A stretch of DNA of 64,000 nt from Chryseobacterium sp. JV274. Lineage in GTDB: Bacteria; Bacteroidota; Bacteroidia; Flavobacteriales; Weeksellaceae. The DNA lies in contig NZ_LR824569.1 of the NCBI RefSeq assembly GCF_903969135.1, positions 496,001 through 560,000 of the forward strand, given 5' to 3'. Below the pieces are notes generated by a model. That model was not told the origin of the DNA and did not search any database. It saw only the letters and a list, made by a program, of their open reading frames with translations. How positions within the stretch are numbered: the stretch's first letter is position 1; each line of letters starts with the position of its first letter. The translations under genes and the position numbers were made by a program. Below, in pieces: positions 8,196 through 16,810 of the stretch.

Positions 8196-10043
8196 TTAAT
8201 CAGAATATTCCTTCAAAAGCTGTCTGTAGCTCATCAGTATTGAGGATTTTGAAATAAAGCCTATAAAATCATTATTCTCACTCACTACAGGAAGATTCCA
8301 TACCCCTGTATCATCAAAAGTCTGAAGAATCTCCAGAGGTTTATTATCACGGTGAAGTATAGCTGGTGGAGCTTTCATAATCTGAATGACCAGCTGAGAA
8401 GCATCCATTTCTTTGTTAAAAAGATAAGGTCTTATATCATCCAGGGTAAGAATTCCCTTTAGCTTTCTATTTTCATCCACAACAGCAAAAATATTTTTAT
8501 CTCCATTCTTTACCATTTCAAATAATTCAGTAACAGAAGCATTTTCATTAATGGTCTGAGAATACTGATCTATAAAATCTTCTGTTCTCAAGGCAAAAAG
8601 GAGGTTTTTATCATGTTTATTGGTCAAAATCTTTCCTTCATCTGCTAAAGATTTCAGTTCCGGAGAGATTGGGGAGAACCATTTGGCAATAAGGTAAGAT
8701 ATCACAGAAGCGATCATCAGGGGAATAAACAGATCATATCCGAAACTGGATTCTGCAATCAGAAATATTGCAGTAAGCGGAGCATACAGTACACCGCTCA
8801 TTGCCCCGGCCATTCCTACCAGAACAAGGTTGGTCACCGGAACATCTGTAAAGCCTAAATGCTGACAAACCAAAGCAAATAAGTACCCTAAAGTTCCTCC
8901 TGCAAAAAGAGACGGGGCAAAATTACCTCCGTTACCACCACTGAAGATGGTAAAAGAAGTGGCAAATGCTTTTAAAAGCAATACCAGAATTAAAAATACA
9001 ATAATCGTCCAGTCTCCGATCTCAAAATACCTGAAAAAACTGTTTTCAATAATAGAGTGGGTATTTCCGTTGGTAAATGCTTTCACTGTTTCATAACCTT
9101 CTCCAAATAATGGTGGAAAAAGAACACACAACAATGAAAGTACAGCGCCACCAAACATTGCTTTACGCATTCTGGAAAGCTGAAGTCCTTTTATAAAATG
9201 TTCTACTTTTTGGGAAATAATCACAAAATAACGGGCATACAAACCTGTTACAAGTCCTAAAATAAGGTAATAAGGGACATTTTTATAGTTGAACGGATCT
9301 CTTGTATAAAACCTGAAAAGAACATCTTCCTGAAGCAAAATCCTCGACAAAAGACTTCCGCAGACTGCAGCCACAACCAAAGGAATAAAATCTGTAAAAA
9401 CCACTCCGGTCAACAGAATTTCAAAGGCAAACATAATCCCGGCAATTGGAGCATTGAATGCAGATGCAATTCCTGCTGTAGCACCAGCAGCCAGCAATAA
9501 AGTACGTTCTTTGTAACTTAATCTGTAGGTCTGCGCATAGTTTGAACCAATAGCAGCTCCGGTAACAGCTATAGGACTTTCCAATCCTGCCGAACCTCCC
9601 AATCCTACGGTAACCGCACTCTGTATCACCTGGGAATACATTTTAACTGAAGCTACGATACTGGAATTCTGTGCAATTTCATAGAGTATAGCCCCGATAC
9701 CTTTACGATCCTGTCCTTTGAACAACGTCAGAACGATCATCGTGGTCAATACAATTCCTAAAAAAGGAAAAACAATATAGAATAATATCTGATATTCAAA
9801 GTGGACTTTGGTAGTAATGAAATTGTGTATATTGTGTACCAGCGTTTTCAGAATAACTCCTGCAAGACCCGCCGTACAGCCTACCAGAATTCCGGAAAGA
9901 ACAAGAAACTGATTCCGGCTCAGCCTGTTGTTCAGCCAATGCAGAATAAGCTCATAACTGCGCGCTTTTTCTAATCCATATTTTTGGAAATCTCTTTTAA
10001 ATTTAAGGAAGCTCAGGTACTTTTTTTTGTTGTGAATTTTCAC
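8196..10043 (-). CDS. ClC-family chloride channel or transporter with C-terminal CBS pair
   Basis: The 615-residue integral membrane protein has the ClC core of about 450 residues followed by two CBS domains. The selectivity segment reads GSAGLESP at residues 150-157, so the gating glutamate (Glu155) is kept although the consensus EGP has become ESP. The second pore motif GNFAPS is at 373-378. The CBS pair (about residues 485-610) normally senses adenine nucleotides. The gene is transcribed alone, divergently from the response regulator at 10216. Whether it is a channel or an H+/Cl- exchanger is not decidable here. Confidence 0.93.
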   Translation of the reverse strand: MKIHNKKKYLSFLKFKRDFQKYGLEKARSYELILHWLNNRLSRNQFLVLSGILVGCTAGLAGVILKTLVHNIHNFITTKVHFEYQILFYIVFPFLGIVLTTMIVLTLFKGQDRKGIGAILYEIAQNSSIVASVKMYSQVIQSAVTVGLGGSAGLESPIAVTGAAIGSNYAQTYRLSYKERTLLLAAGATAGIASAFNAPIAGIMFAFEILLTGVVFTDFIPLVVAAVCGSLLSRILLQEDVLFRFYTRDPFNYKNVPYYLILGLVTGLYARYFVIISQKVEHFIKGLQLSRMRKAMFGGAVLSLLCVLFPPLFGEGYETVKAFTNGNTHSIIENSFFRYFEIGDWTIIVFLILVLLLKAFATSFTIFSGGNGGNFAPSLFAGGTLGYLFALVCQHLGFTDVPVTNLVLVGMAGAMSGVLYAPLTAIFLIAESSFGYDLFIPLMIASVISYLIAKWFSPISPELKSLADEGKILTNKHDKNLLFALRTEDFIDQYSQTINENASVTELFEMVKNGDKNIFAVVDENRKLKGILTLDDIRPYLFNKEMDASQLVIQIMKAPPAILHRDNKPLEILQTFDDTGVWNLPVVSENNDFIGFISKSSILMSYRQLLKEYSD

Positions 10044-10177
10044 CTTAGAAACATTTTATGCTATCATCAGATTGATACAGCTCCGTAAATTTATGAAATA
10101 TATCACAAAAAATACCCTTTTGAAGATTTACACTTGTTTGTGATTTATATTTTTGTAATTTATGTTTTAATTTTAAA

Positions 10178-10199
10178 TTCAAAATTTCTTCAAAATTTA
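10178..10199 (+). promoter_or_regulatory. Direct-repeat box before the response regulator gene
   Basis: Two adjacent 11-base units, TTCAAAATTTC (10178-10188) and TTCAAAATTTA (10189-10199), sit 16 bases before the ATG. One helical turn of spacing is typical of binding sites for OmpR/PhoB-type regulators. A matching box (TTCTAAATTTC then TTCTAAATCGG) occurs at 12651-12672, so autoregulation by the product of 10216-10890 is likely. A -7-like element TAGTTTTA follows at 10204-10211. Confidence 0.6.
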
Positions 10200-10215
10200 A
10201 TGATAGTTTTATGGC

Positions 10216-10890
10216 ATGAAAATCCTAATCGTTGAAGACGAAGCAGCGCTTACCCAAAGTATTGCCGAATATCTGTCCGGAGAAAACTATCTCTGTGAAG
10301 CTGCCAGCACATTCAGTGAAGCGATGAGTAAAATAGAGACATTTGACTATGACTGTATTTTACTGGACATTATGCTTCCAGACGGAAATGGTCTGAAAAT
10401 ACTTGAAGAATTAAAAAAGCAGCAGAAGCAGGACGGAGTCATTATCATTTCTGCCAAGAATGCTCTGGACGATAAAATTGAAGGTTTAAAACTGGGTGCA
10501 GACGATTATCTTACCAAACCATTTCACCTCTCAGAGCTTATGGCAAGAGTATATTCTATCATTCGGAGGAAGCAGTTCAGTAGTTCCAATGTAGTAAAAC
10601 AAAATGAACTTCAAATTGACCTGCTTGCTAAAACAGTTGCTGTAAACGGCGAAACGATTTCATTAACAAAAAAAGAATTTGATCTCTTAATTTATTTTAT
10701 CGGTAACAAAAATAAAGTCATCTCCAAAAGTACATTGGCGGAACATCTTTCCGGAGACCTTGCAGATATGCTTGACAATCATGACTTTGTATATGCTCAT
10801 GTGAAAAACCTCAAGAAAAAACTGTATGATGCCGGATGTGAACATTATCTGAAAACAGTATATGGAACGGGGTATAAGTGGGAAAGCTAG
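10216..10890 (+). CDS. OmpR/PhoB-family response regulator
   Basis: This 224-residue DNA-binding regulator has a receiver domain (residues 1-118) and a winged-helix output domain (about 125-222). The acidic pocket is VEDE at the start, Asp51 in LLDIMLPDGNG is the phosphate acceptor, and Lys101 in YLTKPFH is the conserved lysine. The C-terminal domain has KKEFDLLIYF and TVYGTGYKWE, as in the PhoB fold. Its partner kinase starts at 11339, but a four-helix-bundle gene lies between them. The 11-base repeats upstream and before 12703 are probably its own binding sites. Confidence 0.95.
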   Translation: MKILIVEDEAALTQSIAEYLSGENYLCEAASTFSEAMSKIETFDYDCILLDIMLPDGNGLKILEELKKQQKQDGVIIISAKNALDDKIEGLKLGADDYLTKPFHLSELMARVYSIIRRKQFSSSNVVKQNELQIDLLAKTVAVNGETISLTKKEFDLLIYFIGNKNKVISKSTLAEHLSGDLADMLDNHDFVYAHVKNLKKKLYDAGCEHYLKTVYGTGYKWES

Positions 10891-10900
10891 GTTAATTATA

Positions 10901-11335
10901 AATTATGAATTAAAAATTATAAATGATGAGTTATTATAAGCGAAAAGAAAAATGTGTTGAAAGATAAAAGTTTTAATTTTGCAATAAGAATTATTAATCT
11001 TTATAAATATCTCTCAAGTGGCAGGAGTGAATATGTTCTGAGTAAACAGTTATTAAGAAGTGGAACAACAGTAGGAGCCTTAATAAGAGAGTCACAAAAT
11101 GCGGAAAATAAAGCAGACTTTGTTCATAAACTCGCTATTGCTCAAAAAGAATGTGATGAATCTATTTATTGGATTGAGCTTTTATATCATACTGAATATT
11201 TATCATCCAATGAGTGTCAAAGTATTCATAATAAAGCTATTGAAATATTAAAGATAATCAGGAGCATCATCATTACATCAAAAAATAAATAATCTTTCAT
11301 AGAGCCCAACAACTCATAATTTTTAATTCATAATT
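10901..11335. mobile_element. Cassette-like insertion: four-helix-bundle gene bounded by perfect 20-base inverted repeats
   Basis: AATTATGAATTAAAAATTAT (10901-10920) is repeated exactly, in inverted orientation, at 11316-11335, with further partial matching (GAGTT) on the inner side. The segment splits a response regulator and sensor kinase pair and contains only the gene at 10954-11292. No transposase is present. The repeats could also act as a hairpin in the mRNA or as a terminator-like element, so mobility is inference. Confidence 0.5.
10954..11292 (+). CDS. Four-helix-bundle protein (23S rRNA intervening-sequence protein / S23 family)
   Basis: The 112-residue product is a small all-helical protein. 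The pattern KSFNFAIRIINLYKYL, then LSKQLLRSGTTVGALIRE and KADFVHKLAIAQKECDESIYWIELL, is that of the S23 family, whose members are encoded in 23S rRNA intervening sequences or stand alone in Bacteroidota genomes; the molecular role is unknown. The frame has no ATG: it must begin at GTG (10954) or TTG (10957) after an A/G-rich stretch. It is bounded by inverted repeats and lies between a regulator and its kinase, which suggests insertion into an older operon. Confidence 0.88.
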   Translation: MLKDKSFNFAIRIINLYKYLSSGRSEYVLSKQLLRSGTTVGALIRESQNAENKADFVHKLAIAQKECDESIYWIELLYHTEYLSSNECQSIHNKAIEILKIIRSIIITSKNK

Positions 11336-11338
11336 ATC

Positions 11339-12625
11339 TTGAAGCCTTTACTTACCAAAACGACAAAACCTTTTCTCATCTATGTACTTATTGTGCTGAT
11401 GATAAGTATTCCTGTGTATTATTTTGTGGTGGATACCATCTGGAAAAGTGAACTGGATGAGCATAATCAGATTATTGTTGAGAAGACGGCTTATGAGTTC
11501 AACCAGTTGAAACTGTCTGAGGAAGAATTAGGCAAAAGTCTTGCACTGTGGAATCATATCCAGCCTGAAACGAATATTGAGAAAATTTCAGCTCAACAAA
11601 TAAAACGGGACACAGTTTATACTTACGAAAAACACTTACCTTTTATTTCGGAACAAAAAAAAGAGCGTTACAGATGCCTGAGAAAAGTCGTTTATCTACA
11701 GAACAAACCTTATCTTTTTACAATACAGACCAATATTGAGGAATCTCATGAAACAATAGCTGTAATTGCAATGATTACCATATTTTTCTTTGTAATCATA
11801 GTGCTAGGGCTTTTATATCTGAACAGAAAACTTTCTTCATCTATCTGGAAACCGTTCAGGAATACATTGGATCAACTGAAAACCTTCAACCTTAACAGCC
11901 AGAATACCATACAGTTTCCGGTTTCTGACACCACAGAATTTGAAGAACTTAATCAGTCTCTCTATAAACTGATAGAGCGTAATATTTCTACCTATAAAAC
12001 CCAGAAAGAATTTACAGAAAATGCTTCCCATGAGCTGCAGACACCGCTGGCCATTATTAAAAATAAGCTGGATCTTTTACTTCAGGATCAGGATCTTACT
12101 GAAAAACAGTACAAAATCGCTGAAGACATAAACAAGGCTCTTACAAGAAGTTCTCGCATCAATAAAAACCTCTTGCTGCTTGCTAAAATTGATAATAATC
12201 AGTTTGACAGTTCAGAGATTATTTTGTTTGATCATTTGCTTCAACAAAGTATTGATACTCTCCAGGAACATATTGAGCAAAAAAATATTTCCGTTCAGGA
12301 AAAGATAGTAGATAATGTACAGGTGAATGGAAACAGTATTCTGACTGAGATACTGATCAACAATCTCATCATCAATGCAATCCGCCATACAACTCCCGGA
12401 GGTTCTATTTCTATACAATTGGCAGATTCTTCTTTTGAAGTTTCCAATTCGGGTACTGAAAAGCTGAATATGGATTTGCTTTTCAAAAGATTCTCTAAGC
12501 TTTCAACGGATAACAGCGGAAGCGGGCTCGGACTCTCTATCATCCAGGAAATCTGCAGGTTTCATCATTGGACTATCAGCTATAGGTTTGAAAACAAACA
12601 TCACATCTTCACTGTTAAATTATAG
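11339..12625 (+). CDS. Sensor histidine kinase, partner of the OmpR-type regulator
   Basis: The 428-residue membrane kinase has two membrane segments (residues 12-32 and 140-162) around a periplasmic sensor of about 105 residues. The phosphorylated residue is His231 in ENASHELQTPLAIIKNKL. The ATPase domain has NNLIINAIRHTTPGG (N box) and GSGLGLSIIQEI (G2 box). There is no obvious HAMP consensus, although a linker of suitable length is present. The start is TTG at 11339, only 3 bases after the inverted repeat that ends the upstream cassette, so the original initiation region may have been replaced. The signal sensed is not known. Confidence 0.93.
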   Translation: MKPLLTKTTKPFLIYVLIVLMISIPVYYFVVDTIWKSELDEHNQIIVEKTAYEFNQLKLSEEELGKSLALWNHIQPETNIEKISAQQIKRDTVYTYEKHLPFISEQKKERYRCLRKVVYLQNKPYLFTIQTNIEESHETIAVIAMITIFFFVIIVLGLLYLNRKLSSSIWKPFRNTLDQLKTFNLNSQNTIQFPVSDTTEFEELNQSLYKLIERNISTYKTQKEFTENASHELQTPLAIIKNKLDLLLQDQDLTEKQYKIAEDINKALTRSSRINKNLLLLAKIDNNQFDSSEIILFDHLLQQSIDTLQEHIEQKNISVQEKIVDNVQVNGNSILTEILINNLIINAIRHTTPGGSISIQLADSSFEVSNSGTEKLNMDLLFKRFSKLSTDNSGSGLGLSIIQEICRFHHWTISYRFENKHHIFTVKL

Positions 12626-12650
12626 TTAAAAAATTTCACGGCTCAGGCAA

Positions 12651-12672
12651 TTCTAAATTTCTTCTAAATCGG
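12651..12672 (+). promoter_or_regulatory. Direct-repeat box before the envelope operon
   Basis: TTCTAAATTTC (12651-12661) and TTCTAAATCGG (12662-12672) repeat with an 11-base period, the same architecture as before the response regulator gene at 10216. A -7-like CACCTTTG follows at 12677-12684. This is the expected arrangement for a promoter activated by the neighbouring regulator. Confidence 0.55.
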
Positions 12673-12702
12673 TTTGCACCTTTGTATTGAAAACAAAGCA
12701 AA

Positions 12703-13458
12703 ATGAGAACAGCAAACAAAGTAGCAGCCGTTACACTCCTTTTCTGGCTTATGAAAATTGTAGCCACTACATTGGGAGAGACCTTGGGAGATTTTATTTC
12801 TATGACCCTTAATCTGGGATATGTTGTAGGAATTCTGGTTACGCTGATGTTTTTCATCCTGATACTTTCGGTGCAGCTTCGTGTAAAAAAATATATTCCG
12901 GCAGTGTATTGGGTCGTGATTATCGGAACAACCACTTTGGGAACCGAAATCTCAGATTTTATCGACCGTACTTTAAAAACAGGATATCTGGCAGGAAGTC
13001 TGATTTTGTTTCTCGGCCTTTTAACTTCCTTATTCTTATGGTACAGAAAATATAAGAACCTGGAGGTTTATCCGATTTTTGAAAGAAATAAAGAATTCTA
13101 TTACTGGACGGCTATTTTATTTTCCAATAGTCTGGGAACAGCTTTTGGGGATTTTCTGAGTGATAATTTGGGACTCGGATATATGACGGGAGCTTTGATT
13201 ACAGGGTTGATCATAGTAGTGGTGGTGGCACTTCATTATTTTACGAAAATCAATCATGTTGTTCTGTTCTGGATTGCTTTTGTTTTTACCAGACCCTTTG
13301 GTGCTACATTCGGAGATCTTTTGACAAAGCCTTTAGCTAAAGGAGGTCTGGACCTTGGAACTCTCAATGCTTCCCTGATCTCTCTTACACTGATGGTTTT
13401 CATGATCATTATTTCACAAAGAAAACACAGCCGGGAATTACCTCTTCAAAAGGAATAA
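12703..13458 (+). CDS. Integral membrane protein with four internal repeats (COG4705-like)
   Basis: The 251-residue protein is almost wholly membrane-embedded, with about eight hydrophobic segments. A motif recurs four times: TTLGETLGDFISMTLNLGY, TTLGTEISDFIDRTLKTGY, NSLGTAFGDFLSDNLGLGY and the diverged RPFGATFGDLLTKPLAKGG. Each places an acidic residue and glycines beside a membrane segment, suggesting fourfold duplication and perhaps a polar path through the membrane. The family has no established function that I can name. It is first in a probable operon with an outer-membrane protein and a PAP2 phosphatase, behind a putative regulator box. Confidence 0.85.
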   Translation: MRTANKVAAVTLLFWLMKIVATTLGETLGDFISMTLNLGYVVGILVTLMFFILILSVQLRVKKYIPAVYWVVIIGTTTLGTEISDFIDRTLKTGYLAGSLILFLGLLTSLFLWYRKYKNLEVYPIFERNKEFYYWTAILFSNSLGTAFGDFLSDNLGLGYMTGALITGLIIVVVVALHYFTKINHVVLFWIAFVFTRPFGATFGDLLTKPLAKGGLDLGTLNASLISLTLMVFMIIISQRKHSRELPLQKE

Positions 13459-13509
13459 CTAATGTTTCCCTTATAACAAACTTTTTAAAGAAAAATAAAG
13501 ATTAGCAGA

Positions 13510-15930
13510 ATGAATAAAACAGCCTTGTTATTTTTTCCAGCCAGTATGGTAATTTCCTCCCTTGTTTCTGCGCAGACAACCTCTGTAACGGCATCTGGAA
13601 GAATCATCAATAAAGATAAAACAGCAATACCTTACGCCCATATTATTTTAAAAAAAGAAAAAGACAGCACTTTTACAGCCGGAACCATTACCAATGAGGA
13701 AGGACGATTTTCCATTACAGGCATAAAGCCGGACCATTATCTTCTGGAAACTTCCATCACCGGATATAATACGTACACACAACCCGTTTTCATAGGAACC
13801 CTTTCAGAGTTTCTGGAAATACCAACTATTGAACTGGCTCAGAAACAGGAAAATGAAACAAAAATTGATGCCATCACCATTACCGCTTCTAAAAAAAATG
13901 AAATAGACAGCCGCCTTGATAAAAAAACGTATTCCGTAGCAGACAATATCAGCCAAAGTGGCGGATCGGTATTACAAAGCATGCAGAACCTTCCCGGAAT
14001 CACCGTACAAGATGGTAAAGTACAGCTAAGAGGGAATGATAAAGTAACGGTGCTCATTGACGGTAAGCAGACTGCTCTCACGGGGTTTGGAAGCCAGACA
14101 GGATTGGATAATATTCCGGCTTCTGCTATTGATAAAATTGAAATCATCAACAATCCTTCATCAAAATATGATGCGAATGGAAACGCTGGAATCATCAATA
14201 TTATCATGAAAAAGAATAAACAGAACGGATGGAACGGAAAAGCAGGATTTACAACAGGTTTAGGTTCACTTTGGGTAAGAAAAGAAAACCTTCCTACAAT
14301 AAGACCGCAGTATACACTAACGCCTAAAATAAATCCCTCTCTATCATTAAATTACAGAAAAAATAAGGTAAATGTATTTTTGCAGGCCGATAATTTATAC
14401 ACCGAAACACTTAATAAAAATGAATTTGTAACCCGTACTTATGATAATGGAACAGTCATTAATTCTCAGCTGAAAAGAAACAGAAATACAAATTTCTTTA
14501 CCACCAAAGCCGGAATAGACTGGACTATTGATCCGCAAAATACAGTAACTATTTCAGGAATGTATGGAAGCGAAAAGATTATCGATAGGGGAGATCAGCC
14601 GTTTTTCAATGGAGATAGATCCCAACGTCTGCGCCTGTGGCAGTTTTTGGAAGATGAGCTGAAAACCACTGTGATGGGAACCGCTTCTTATCAGCATAAA
14701 TTCAAAGATGCCGGGCATGTTTTAAATGTAGGATTCAATTATACTTTCCACAGAGAGGATGAAAAATATTTCTATGATAATTATCTTCCTTCCTCCGCAG
14801 GAACTGATGCTTTCAAATTATTATCTGATGAGCAGGTCTATGATTTCAATGTAGATTATATAAAACCTTTAAAGTACGGACGAATAGAGGCCGGAATTAA
14901 ACTGAGAAACAGAAGCATTCCTACCAATATGAATTTTATTCCCGGTACCAACTCTGTTCTCGATGTTTCTGCGGGTGGGAAAGCCGATTATAAAGAATTT
15001 ATTCCTGCGGTGTACGGAAATTATGTTTTTGAAAATGAAAAATGGGAAGCAGAACTGGGATTGAGGCTGGAATATGTAAAAATTCAATATGATGTAAATC
15101 CTAATCACCCAACTTATAAAAGTGACGGATATAATTATACCCAGCCATTCCCGAATTTCAGACTTGCTTATAAAATTGATGACCGTAATAAGTTCTCGGT
15201 ATTTTATAATAGAAGGGTAGACCGTCCTAATGAAGTTGATATCCGTATTTTTCCAAAATATGACGATGCAGAAATCATTAAAGTAGGAAATCCGGCACTG
15301 CGTCCTCAGTTTACAAATTCTATTGAATTGGGATACAAACACAATTGGGATAACGGATATTTATATGCTGCATTATACCACCGCTTTGCTGCCGGAACCA
15401 TCACAAGAATTTCAAGTATTGTCCCGGACAGCACTCTTATTTATGCCATATTCCAGAATGCCGGAAAAAGCTATAATACAGGACTGGAAACAATATGGAA
15501 CCAAAAGATCTCAGATGCATATTCCTTCAATGTCAATGGAAATTTATACCGTAATCAGATCAATGCATTTACTGTAGAAAATCTGTACCCAGAACCTAAT
15601 ACTTTCTCCGCCGACCAGCAGACTGCTCTATCAGGAAATATCAAGATGAATAACGTTTTTCATTTTTCTAAGGGATTGAATATGCAGTTTACACTTGTTT
15701 ATTTAGCTCCGGATATTATTCCGCAGGGAAAAATAAAATCAAGGTTTTCAATGGATGCAGGAGTGAAAAAAGCCATTCAGAAAGGGAAGGGTGAATTGTT
15801 TTTAAATGCCTCAGATTTACTCAATACAATGGTGATCAGAAAGTCTGTTCAAGGCAGCGGATTCGCTTATACCAGCAATGATTATTACGAAACTCAGGTG
15901 ATCCGGATGGGGTACAGCTATAAATTTTAA
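13510..15930 (+). CDS. Outer-membrane beta-barrel protein, TonB-receptor-like, with carboxypeptidase-regulatory domain
   Basis: The 806-residue protein begins with a signal peptide ending near VSAQ. Residues about 28-110 form a CarboxypepD-regulatory-like domain (GRIINKDKTAIPYAHIILKK), followed by a plug domain (SGGSVLQSMQNLPGITVQDG, VLIDGKQTAL, AIDKIEIINNPSSKYDANGN) and a barrel of the outer-membrane beta-barrel 3 type ending in an aromatic residue (YSYKF). Such proteins import substrates at the outer membrane or remodel surfaces; no substrate can be assigned. It follows the four-repeat membrane gene by 51 bp and precedes a PAP2 phosphatase by 33 bp, so the three probably form one transcript. 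Confidence 0.92.
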   Translation: MNKTALLFFPASMVISSLVSAQTTSVTASGRIINKDKTAIPYAHIILKKEKDSTFTAGTITNEEGRFSITGIKPDHYLLETSITGYNTYTQPVFIGTLSEFLEIPTIELAQKQENETKIDAITITASKKNEIDSRLDKKTYSVADNISQSGGSVLQSMQNLPGITVQDGKVQLRGNDKVTVLIDGKQTALTGFGSQTGLDNIPASAIDKIEIINNPSSKYDANGNAGIINIIMKKNKQNGWNGKAGFTTGLGSLWVRKENLPTIRPQYTLTPKINPSLSLNYRKNKVNVFLQADNLYTETLNKNEFVTRTYDNGTVINSQLKRNRNTNFFTTKAGIDWTIDPQNTVTISGMYGSEKIIDRGDQPFFNGDRSQRLRLWQFLEDELKTTVMGTASYQHKFKDAGHVLNVGFNYTFHREDEKYFYDNYLPSSAGTDAFKLLSDEQVYDFNVDYIKPLKYGRIEAGIKLRNRSIPTNMNFIPGTNSVLDVSAGGKADYKEFIPAVYGNYVFENEKWEAELGLRLEYVKIQYDVNPNHPTYKSDGYNYTQPFPNFRLAYKIDDRNKFSVFYNRRVDRPNEVDIRIFPKYDDAEIIKVGNPALRPQFTNSIELGYKHNWDNGYLYAALYHRFAAGTITRISSIVPDSTLIYAIFQNAGKSYNTGLETIWNQKISDAYSFNVNGNLYRNQINAFTVENLYPEPNTFSADQQTALSGNIKMNNVFHFSKGLNMQFTLVYLAPDIIPQGKIKSRFSMDAGVKKAIQKGKGELFLNASDLLNTMVIRKSVQGSGFAYTSNDYYETQVIRMGYSYKF

Positions 15931-15963
15931 TACAGAACTGAATAATTATAAATGTGATTTAAG

Positions 15964-16773
15964 ATGAAAAAATACTTTCAAACAACGATGATTTATATCT
16001 TGGTTTTGAGTTCAGGTTTAAGCAGAATCAACGCTCAGAATACAAATGATACGATTGAAGTTCAAAAACCTGTACAAGACAGTATGATCACAACAAAAAT
16101 TCAAAAAAGCAAACTGAATTATAAAAGCCTGATTATTCCTACAGCATTCATTGCCTATGGAGTAGCAGGTTTGTCGATGAATAATCTTAAACAGCTTAAT
16201 ATCTCTACAAAAGTTGAAATCAACGAACACCAGCCCACGCAAATAAAACTGGATAATTATACCCAGTATGCCCCTGCAGTTATTGTATATGGACTGAATG
16301 CAGCAGGGATAAAAGGAAAGCATAACCTGAGAGACCGCACTATCATTTATGCTTCTTCACAACTGATTGCAGCAGCCTTTACAATGCCTTTAAAATATCT
16401 TGTAAAAGAGGAAAGACCAGACAGATCAAATACCTTATCTTTTCCGTCAGGACATGCGGCAACAGCATTTTCTTCAGCACAGTTTATGTTCAGAGAATAT
16501 AAAGACAGTAATTTCTGGCTGAGTATTTCAGGATATCCATTTGCTATTTTCACCGGGGTATACAGAATGCTGAATGATAAACACTGGCTGGGGGACGTTG
16601 TGGCAGGAGCCGGATTTGGGATTCTTTCTACCGAACTTGCCTATTGGCTGTTTCCAAAAATTGATAACTTATTACGTGGAAAAAATAAGAGTAAAAATAC
16701 CTTGTCCTCCACAATGGTGATGCCATTTTATCAGAATAAAACTGTAGGAATAGGGTTGGTAAAAACCTTCTAA
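15964..16773 (+). CDS. PAP2-family phosphatase, exported
   Basis: The 269-residue protein has an N-terminal signal or anchor (YILVLSSGLSRINAQ) and the three PAP2 signature motifs: KYLVKEERP (Lys-x6-Arg-Pro), FPSGHAATAF (Pro-Ser-Gly-His) and YRMLNDKHWLGD (Arg-x5-His-x3-Asp). The family dephosphorylates lipid phosphates such as undecaprenyl pyrophosphate, phosphatidate or lipid A. The likely site is the outer face of the inner membrane. Its place at the end of an operon behind a two-component system suggests regulated envelope lipid modification. The exact substrate is unknown. Confidence 0.93.
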   Translation: MKKYFQTTMIYILVLSSGLSRINAQNTNDTIEVQKPVQDSMITTKIQKSKLNYKSLIIPTAFIAYGVAGLSMNNLKQLNISTKVEINEHQPTQIKLDNYTQYAPAVIVYGLNAAGIKGKHNLRDRTIIYASSQLIAAAFTMPLKYLVKEERPDRSNTLSFPSGHAATAFSSAQFMFREYKDSNFWLSISGYPFAIFTGVYRMLNDKHWLGDVVAGAGFGILSTELAYWLFPKIDNLLRGKNKSKNTLSSTMVMPFYQNKTVGIGLVKTF

Positions 16774-16776
16774 TAT

Positions 16777-16808
16777 AAAAGCGCAATTCAATACTGAATT
16801 GTGCTTTT
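16777..16808. terminator. Bidirectional terminator between convergent genes
   Basis: AAAAGCGCAATTCA (16777-16790) pairs with TGAATTGTGCTTTT (16795-16808) with one G-T pair and a four-base loop. A- and T-rich flanks serve the PAP2 gene on + and the SDR gene on -. Confidence 0.85.
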
Positions 16809-16810
16809 CT

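Noticed and set aside
14869-15342. Minus-strand open frame of 157 codons inside the barrel protein gene
   Set aside because: Antisense of a clear outer-membrane barrel; no domain or signal is visible.
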